In this document: piece by piece, positions 6,162 to 10,093 of the stretch
Position numbering within the stretch: the stretch's first letter is position 1
How the letters are laid out: each line of letters starts with the position of its first letter
DNA from: Candidatus Sivonenia alaskensis PMM_0068
Lineage (GTDB): Bacteria > Cyanobacteriota > Cyanobacteriia > Gloeobacterales > PMM-0068
Assembly (NCBI GenBank): GCA_949127685.1
Contig: CASBPW010000028.1
Span: forward strand, 1-10,093
DNA length: 10,093 bases
Direction: 5' to 3'
Translations under genes and position numbers: made by a program
The notes under the pieces: model-generated
The model's input: only the letters and a program-made list of their open reading frames with translations
Database searches by the model: none
Told to the model about the DNA's origin: nothing

Positions 6162-6167
6162 TACAAT
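6162..6167 (+). promoter_or_regulatory. Possible -10 element of the glgB promoter
   Basis: TACAAT matches the -10 consensus at 5 of 6 positions, 30 bp before the glgB ATG. No convincing -35 hexamer is seen 16-18 bp upstream, so an activator or alternative sigma factor would be needed if it is used. Confidence 0.25.
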
Positions 6168-6197
6168 AAGGCTAACCGGTAAGCATTTCTCTGATTT

Positions 6198-8390
6198 ATG
6201 TATCAAATCCACACCAATCCTTTTTCTGTTCTCGGTCCGCATTGGGTGACTACAGAAGATAGACTGGCAGCCCAAGACACATCCGCCTCCAAAGTCTGGA
6301 TGGTACGGGCATATCAACCAAATACCCATTCCATTACCTTAATCGACCCCAGGAGTCAGCGTAGTTGGCCCATGGTCTCTGCTGTGCATCCTGACCTTTT
6401 TGAGGTCTCTCTCGAAGAAGCGATCGAGCCCTATCAGCTAAAAGTGGTCAAAAGCAATGGGGAGACTGCGCTTCTGGATGATCCCTATTCTTTTGCTCCT
6501 GAATGGATTACCGAGGTAGACCAGCACTTGTTTGGGGAAGGTAACCACCATCGCATTTACGAAAAGATGGGCGCTCACCCGCTCACGTTGCAAGGGGTAG
6601 CGGGCGTTTATTTCGCTGTCTGGGCTCCCAATGCAAGAAGTGTAAGTGTGGTTGGAGCTTTTAATCATTGGGATAGACGGATTCACCCGATGCAACGGCT
6701 ATCTGGAGGAGGGATCTGGGCGTTATTCATCCCCGGATTAAAACCAGGGGAACTCTATAAGTTTGGAATAGAAGATACCTACGGACATTTTTACGAAAAG
6801 ACTGATCCTTTTGGTTTTCAACAAGAAGTCCGCCCGCAAACGGCTTCTATCATTACGGACCTCTCCTACGTTTGGAACGACCAAGATTGGCTAGAAATCA
6901 GAAAAAAGTCTGATCCTTTGAAACGTCCAATCTCAATTTATGAGCTTCATCTAGGTTCATGGATGCATGTTCCAGAAGAAGGAGATAGATTTTTAACCTA
7001 TCGTGAACTCGCTCCAATACTGAGTGAGTACGTTAAACAGCAAGGATTTACGCATATTGAGTTAATGCCAATTCTCGAACATCCCTTTGACGGCTCTTGG
7101 GGCTATCAAGTGATTGGACATTATGCTCCAACCTCTCGGTATGGCACTCCGACTGACTTTAAGTACTTCATGGACTATCTCCATCAGCAAGGGATTGGCG
7201 TAATTTTAGATTGGGTGCCTGGTCATTTCCCTAAAGATACGCACGGTTTAAGAGAGTTTGATGGCACCTGTCTTTTTGAACATGCAGACCCGAGAAAAGG
7301 AGAGCATAAAGAGTGGGGGACCCTAATTTTCAATTATGGGCGTAATGAAGTCCGTAATTATCTGGTTGCAAATGTCCTCTACTGGTTTGCCGAATATCAT
7401 ATTGATGGTATTCGCGTGGATGCAGTTGCTTCTATGCTCTATCTGGATTACTCACGAGAAGAAGGGGAATGGGTCCCTAACCAGTATGGGGGAAGGGAAA
7501 ACATAGAAGCAATTCAGTTCTTACAACAACTCAATTCCCTGATTTTTGAATATTTCCCAGGTGCTCTTTCTATTGCTGAAGAATCAACCGCTTGGCCCAT
7601 GGTTACATGGCCTACGAGTACCGGGGGATTGGGCTTTAACTTAAAGTGGAATATGGGCTGGATGCATGACAATTTAGAATATTTCTCTGTGCATCCGAAT
7701 GACCGAAAATTTCATCACAATAAGCTGACATTTTCAATCATGTACTATCGTGCGGAAAATTATGTCTTAGCCTTATCCCATGACGAAGTAGTACATGGCA
7801 AGAGTAGCTTGCTCTACAAGATGCCTGGTAATGAATGGGAGAAGTTTGCTAGTGTTCGCGCCTTACTCGGATTCATGTATGGTCATCCTGGCAAAAAGAA
7901 TCTTTTCATGGGTATGGAATTTGGGCAAACCAATGAGTGGAATGTCTGGACTTCTCTCGACTGGCACTTATTAAAAAATCCTGTTCATCAGAAGCTGCAA
8001 AAGTTTAGTGCTGACTTGAATCATCTCTATCGTTCGGAACCTGCTTTTTATGAAGGAGACTACTCCGACGGGGGATTCTACTGGGTCAATTGTGATGATA
8101 GAGACGCCAGCATAATCTCCTTCATCCGCCAAACAGAGGGAGGCAAAAATTTCCTTCTATTTGTGTGTAACTTTTCTGCGAATGTCTATGACCATTATCG
8201 AGTGGGAGTACCGCAGAAGGGTTTTTACCAAGAATTGCTCAATAGTGATGCTGAAATTTATGGGGGTTCTAACCAAGGGAATATGGGGGGCTTAGAAGCC
8301 GAGGCAAAGGGCTATAACGGTCAACCTTATTCTTTAGGGATGCGCATTCCTCCTCTGGCGGTTAGCATTTTCAAGTTGGTCAAGCCTTAG
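6198..8390 (+). CDS. glgB: 1,4-alpha-glucan (glycogen) branching enzyme
   Basis: Cytoplasmic enzyme making alpha-1,6 branches in glycogen. It has 730 residues and the long bacterial GlgB layout. An N-terminal N1 beta-domain covers about 1-110 (NPFSVLGPH near the start). A CBM48 module covers about 130-215 (VWAPNARSVSVVGAFNHWD). The GH13 barrel spans about 245-600, and a C-terminal beta-domain runs to the end. Catalytic residues are intact: nucleophile D408 (GIRVDAVAS), acid E461 (IAEEST) and D529 (SHDEVVHGK). The substrate-shaping motifs YELHLGSW (248-255) and GSWGYQVIGHYAP (299-311) are also present. No clear ribosome site precedes the ATG. No other glycogen gene is adjacent. It converges with the next gene across 16 bp, with no room for a classic terminator. 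Confidence 0.96.
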   Translation: MYQIHTNPFSVLGPHWVTTEDRLAAQDTSASKVWMVRAYQPNTHSITLIDPRSQRSWPMVSAVHPDLFEVSLEEAIEPYQLKVVKSNGETALLDDPYSFAPEWITEVDQHLFGEGNHHRIYEKMGAHPLTLQGVAGVYFAVWAPNARSVSVVGAFNHWDRRIHPMQRLSGGGIWALFIPGLKPGELYKFGIEDTYGHFYEKTDPFGFQQEVRPQTASIITDLSYVWNDQDWLEIRKKSDPLKRPISIYELHLGSWMHVPEEGDRFLTYRELAPILSEYVKQQGFTHIELMPILEHPFDGSWGYQVIGHYAPTSRYGTPTDFKYFMDYLHQQGIGVILDWVPGHFPKDTHGLREFDGTCLFEHADPRKGEHKEWGTLIFNYGRNEVRNYLVANVLYWFAEYHIDGIRVDAVASMLYLDYSREEGEWVPNQYGGRENIEAIQFLQQLNSLIFEYFPGALSIAEESTAWPMVTWPTSTGGLGFNLKWNMGWMHDNLEYFSVHPNDRKFHHNKLTFSIMYYRAENYVLALSHDEVVHGKSSLLYKMPGNEWEKFASVRALLGFMYGHPGKKNLFMGMEFGQTNEWNVWTSLDWHLLKNPVHQKLQKFSADLNHLYRSEPAFYEGDYSDGGFYWVNCDDRDASIISFIRQTEGGKNFLLFVCNFSANVYDHYRVGVPQKGFYQELLNSDAEIYGGSNQGNMGGLEAEAKGYNGQPYSLGMRIPPLAVSIFKLVKP

Positions 8391-8406
8391 TTCATTAGAA
8401 GACTCT

Positions 8407-8763
8407 CTAAAAAAAGGGAACGATGGTCTTTAGGACTTTCCGTATCCTTAGTAGAAGAATCAACTGCCGTAATTTGGGACTTACCGCTCGCGTCTCCTGA
8501 ACTTTCTGGAGTTCTTCTTGCAGCAAGGCATATTCTGCTGGGGTTAATAGACGGTTATCTTCTGGGGAGCGTGCATGTTCTATGGGCTGGAGGCGAGCTA
8601 CTTCTTCTGGTATATCCTCAGGTTGAGGGGATGAGGGGACGGTCTGCGCAAAGCCAGGAGTGAGCGGCAGGGCTAGCAGCAAAAAAAGTACGAACCAGCG
8701 ACGATACAAAACACGGTACTCACAAGAGCTTTTTGTGATTGTACGCTGAAGCCTGTGTGACAT
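8407..8763 (-). CDS. Small secreted protein with LTPAEY/SPKLRQ pattern (hypothetical, cyanobacterial)
   Basis: Function unknown. The mature part carries LTPAEYALLQEELQ (about 73-86) and VSPKLRQLILLLRIRKVLKTIVPF (about 94-117), a pattern I recall from small conserved cyanobacterial proteins. A signal peptide is clear: RRWFVLFLLLALPLTPGFAQT (residues 21-41), with a likely cut after the alanine or glutamine near 39-40. The residues before it are unusually long and polar for a signal peptide. The ATG at 8763 is only 29 bp from the divergent gene. A later start, for example TTG at 8709 (residue 19), would give a classic signal peptide and a larger promoter gap. A proline/acidic linker (about 42-65) follows the signal. 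The protein is probably periplasmic or peripherally membrane-bound through its basic, hydrophobic C-terminal helix. Confidence 0.72.
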   Translation of the reverse strand: MSHRLQRTITKSSCEYRVLYRRWFVLFLLLALPLTPGFAQTVPSSPQPEDIPEEVARLQPIEHARSPEDNRLLTPAEYALLQEELQKVQETRAVSPKLRQLILLLRIRKVLKTIVPFF

Positions 8764-8766
8764 ACT
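8739..8766 (+). promoter_or_regulatory. Possible promoter for the membrane protein-folK unit
   Basis: TTGTAC (8739-8744) and CATACT (8761-8766) are 16 bp apart, each matching consensus at 4 of 6 positions. They lie inside the N-terminal codons of the minus-strand gene as called from ATG 8763, which agrees with that gene really starting further in. Confidence 0.22.
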
Positions 8767-8792
8767 AAAAATGTACGTCTTCGATTTAGGCT

Positions 8793-9098
8793 ATGACACA
8801 AGATTTTGAAGAGCGTTTCAAGCGTCTAGAGCAGGAAGTCAATCAGGATTCGAAGACTAATGCAAATTTCAAATGGAAGACTCCTGCCAATCTAAGTACG
8901 ACGAAAGGCGCCCAGCAGACGAAGGGTAGTTCTGTTCAGGAATGGCTGTGGCTTAGCGCTGCCATCTTGGTTGTCTTATTCCTAGGTCGGATGGCCTTAG
9001 GAATGGCTTTTGGCCTTGTGTTTATGTTGCTCAACTTGGCTGTTTTTGCTGCCATTATTGCCGGTGTGTTCGCTGTTTTTCGATTATTCAAAAAGTAA
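8793..9098 (+). CDS. Small hypothetical membrane protein
   Basis: Not recognised as a named family. It has 101 residues. The N-terminus is charged and probably coiled (FEERFKRLEQEV, residues 5-16), followed by a polar Thr/Gln/Lys-rich stretch to about 47. Two hydrophobic segments follow (about 49-64 and 68-96), the second long enough to be one long or two closely packed helices. It ends in a basic tail (RLFKK). The basic C-terminus and charged N-terminus both look cytosolic. Its stop overlaps the folK start by one base (TAATG), so the two are translated together. The membrane protein is unlikely to act in folate synthesis itself; the link is probably one of expression only. Confidence 0.7.
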   Translation: MTQDFEERFKRLEQEVNQDSKTNANFKWKTPANLSTTKGAQQTKGSSVQEWLWLSAAILVVLFLGRMALGMAFGLVFMLLNLAVFAAIIAGVFAVFRLFKK

Positions 9099-9595
9099 TG
9101 GCCGTGATTGCGGTGGGATTAGGGGGGAATTTAGGAAACCCTGCTCATACCTTTAATCTCGCGCTTGATGTGCTATCTCAAGAGCCTCAGTGGCACCTGC
9201 AAAAAGTATCTAGTTTCTATAAAACACCCGCCTTTGGACCCCCTCAGCCAGACTATCTAAATGCTTGTGCTCTTTTTGAAGTACGGCCAACACCCCATAT
9301 GGTCTTAAGGGCTTTGCAGGCAGTGGAAAATCAGTTTGGTAGAGGTAGAGAGATTCATTGGGGACCCAGAACACTGGATCTGGATTTACTCTTTTATGAT
9401 CAATGGGTTCTTAATACCGCTGATTTAACGTTGCCCCATCCTTTTATGGCTGAAAGGGGTTCAGTTCTAGTTCCTTTAGCAGAAATCATTCCCCATTGGT
9501 TGCACCCTCAAAAACAGCAAACAGTGTTAGAGCTGAAAAATCGATTAGTGCTCACAGGGATTGAGCTTTTTCAAACTCAGGGTCATAGGCAGTAA
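9098..9595 (+). CDS. folK: 2-amino-4-hydroxy-6-hydroxymethyldihydropteridine diphosphokinase (HPPK)
   Basis: Cytoplasmic folate enzyme that transfers pyrophosphate from ATP to 6-hydroxymethyl-7,8-dihydropterin before dihydropteroate synthase. It has 165 residues, typical for single-domain FolK. Conserved elements are GLGGNLGNP (7-15), YKTPAFGPPQPDYLN (41-55), FGRGREIHWGPRTLDLDLLFY (80-100, with magnesium ligands D94 and D96), LPHPFMAER (112-120) and VLVPLAEI (123-130). It is not fused to FolB or FolP and no other folate gene is adjacent. The ATG is fixed by the one-base overlap with the upstream membrane protein stop, implying coupled translation. Downstream lies decayed DNA; a hairpin at 9599-9630 lacks a T-run, so the transcript end is unclear. 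Confidence 0.95.
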   Translation: MAVIAVGLGGNLGNPAHTFNLALDVLSQEPQWHLQKVSSFYKTPAFGPPQPDYLNACALFEVRPTPHMVLRALQAVENQFGRGREIHWGPRTLDLDLLFYDQWVLNTADLTLPHPFMAERGSVLVPLAEIIPHWLHPQKQQTVLELKNRLVLTGIELFQTQGHRQ

Positions 9596-9598
9596 GTT

Positions 9599-9630
9599 GC
9601 ACATCATCCGCCTATGTGGAGATCATGTGC
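9599..9630. repeat. Inverted repeat between folK and the DUF1348 remnant
   Basis: GCACATCATC (9599-9608) pairs with GATCATGTGC (9621-9630) with one mismatch and a 12-nt loop. A second 7-bp pair, CATAGGC (9584-9590) with GCCTATG (9610-9616), overlaps it and would compete. The structure spans the ends of two convergent genes. It may help stop transcription, but no T-run follows on either strand. Confidence 0.35.
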
Positions 9631-9808
9631 GTTCCCAGCGAAACTTTCGTTCAGACTCCTGAATTGGCACATCATTGATGCTGGCAAATCGCCGCATCAT
9701 CAGACCATTTTCGGCAAATTCCCAGTTTTCATTGCCATAGGCGCGATACCAGAAGCCAGAATCATCATGCCATTCATACTAAAATCGCACCGCAATACGG
9801 TTGTCCAT
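9623..9808 (-). pseudogene. DUF1348 (NTF2-like) protein remnant, C-terminal part
   Basis: Reading the minus strand, residues DNRIAVRF, then an in-frame TAG (9781-9779), then YEWHDDSGFWYRAYGNENW, and later RRFASINDVPI and ESERKFRW, closely follow the C-terminal half of DUF1348 proteins. These are small NTF2-fold proteins of unknown function, usually around 150 residues. The N-terminal half is missing: upstream of about 9810 I see no family match, and the sequence runs into a transposon end. The C-terminus stops at ERT, short of the Gly/Arg/Pro-rich tail many members have. The stop codon and the missing front show the gene is dead. Conservation around the stop is still high, so inactivation looks fairly recent. 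Confidence 0.75.
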
Positions 9809-9840
9809 AAAGCAGTATATTCGTGACCAACAGCTTGTTT

Positions 9841-9900
9841 AATTGGCTGCTGCGCAGCCGAGCTATCCTTCCCCACGTCTAAAGCCGGGGACTTGCCGCT
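9841..9900 (-). mobile_element. Probable IS200/IS605-type right-end remnant, tnpB missing
   Basis: On the minus strand the sequence AAGTCCCCGGCTTTAGACG followed by TGGGGAAGG (9892-9865) closely resembles the segment found just after tnpB in many IS605/IS1341-type elements, where CCCC...TTTA...GGGG folds and belongs to the omega RNA and right end. Then comes a perfect 6-bp hairpin, GGCTGC TGC GCAGCC on the plus strand (9845-9859), as expected of the subterminal palindrome. No tnpA or tnpB coding sequence is next to it, so only the end survives. It directly abuts the broken DUF1348 gene. The call rests on pattern memory; exact ends and family are unsure. Confidence 0.5.
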
Positions 9901-9918
9901 CATTCTGGTCAACGGCAT

Positions 9919-9942
9919 AAAAAAAGCCCCCAGAGGGAGGCT
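9919..9942 (-). terminator. Intrinsic terminator for the minus-strand gene at the right edge
   Basis: On the minus strand AGCCTCC (9942-9936) pairs with GGGGGCT (9931-9925) around a 4-nt loop, followed by six T (9924-9919). One pair is T-G, which works as G-U only in minus-strand RNA; the plus-strand copy has a C/A mismatch. This fixes the direction. It lies 35 bp after the TAA at 9978. Confidence 0.8.
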
Positions 9943-9977
9943 ATGGAAATGCAATAGAAAGCTGAGAGGAATTGTCC

Positions 9978-10091
9978 TTATTCCATAATTGGCCTTGAGA
10001 TATTTGATGGACTAGGAGAGGCAGAGGCAGAGAAAGGGCTGCCTTCCTCTGCGAGAGAGTAGCCACCAGCCAAGCCAGTGTAGCTCTCTTC
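9978..10091 (-). CDS. C-terminal end of an unknown gene (partial)
   Basis: Minus-strand frame open from the window edge to TAA at 9978-9980, giving 37 residues. The visible end reads EESYTGLAGGYSLAEEG, then a Ser/Ala/Pro run (FSASASPSPSN), and closes RPIME. Such a low-complexity tail suggests a disordered C-terminus. I recognise no family. Of the other two minus-strand frames one has an early stop and the other also stays open for some 50 codons, so the frame choice rests mainly on the strong terminator placed 35 bp after this stop and on the balanced composition of this frame. The rest of the gene lies outside the window. Confidence 0.4.
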   Translation of the reverse strand, partial: EESYTGLAGGYSLAEEGSPFSASASPSPSNISRPIME

Positions 10092-10093
10092 CC

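Noticed and set aside
9700..9954. Minus-strand 84-residue open frame
   Set aside because: It runs through the terminator T-run, the transposon-end fold and, out of frame, the DUF1348 remnant; it is a shadow of decayed DNA.
9841..10093. tnpB coding sequence next to the transposon-like end
   Set aside because: No TnpB motif (RuvC DED residues or zinc-finger cysteines) is found in any minus-strand frame between the end and the window edge.
1..10093. CRISPR array, tRNA or rRNA genes, antiphage or toxin-antitoxin system
   Set aside because: I found no regularly spaced repeats, no tRNA-like cloverleaf or rRNA core sequence, and no defence or toxin-antitoxin motif in the translated genes.

Overview
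The window looks like a chromosomal segment of a cyanobacterium. The evidence is a DUF3143 protein (a family I know only from cyanobacteria), a membrane-anchored J-domain protein directly upstream of it, a small secreted protein with the LTPAEY...SPKLRQ pattern that I recall from cyanobacterial genomes, and a full-length bacterial branching enzyme for glycogen storage. I cannot name the species. Base composition is uneven: sampled 60-base lines are 62-65% G+C in the left third and 30-43% in most of the right part.

Left part (1-3788). A minus-strand pair encodes a Tat-like exported metallophosphoesterase followed by an RlmI-type rRNA methyltransferase. It diverges from lnt (apolipoprotein N-acyltransferase) across only 67 bp. 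That gap holds a perfect 13-bp inverted repeat ending 2 nt before the lnt ATG. Bases 1-79 hold nothing I can support.

Middle part (3899-6065). A J-domain membrane protein and a DUF3143 protein are joined by a one-base TAATG overlap. They converge on ribF (FMN/FAD synthesis), with the two stop codons sharing bases in TTAG. ribF has no in-frame ATG; it must start at TTG or GTG, with a nine-codon out-of-frame ORF over its start. A 288-bp divergent region (5568-5855) separates ribF from an unrecognised 69-residue protein. It holds candidate promoters, an orphan Shine-Dalgarno sequence and an HLR1/RpaB-like direct repeat.

Right part (6198-10093). glgB (glycogen branching enzyme) converges on a small secreted protein gene. 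That gene diverges across 29 bp from a two-gene unit: a small membrane protein and folK (folate synthesis), again joined by TAATG. The last 500 bp are decayed: a 5'-truncated DUF1348 pseudogene with an in-frame stop, abutting what looks like an IS200/IS605 right end without its tnpB, then a terminator and the last 37 codons of an unknown minus-strand gene.

Most genes are housekeeping or envelope functions in short, tightly packed units. I do not see a complete new multi-gene system. The best leads are the lnt operator-like repeat, the regulated-looking 69-residue gene, the ribF start region, and the transposon-end/pseudogene scar.
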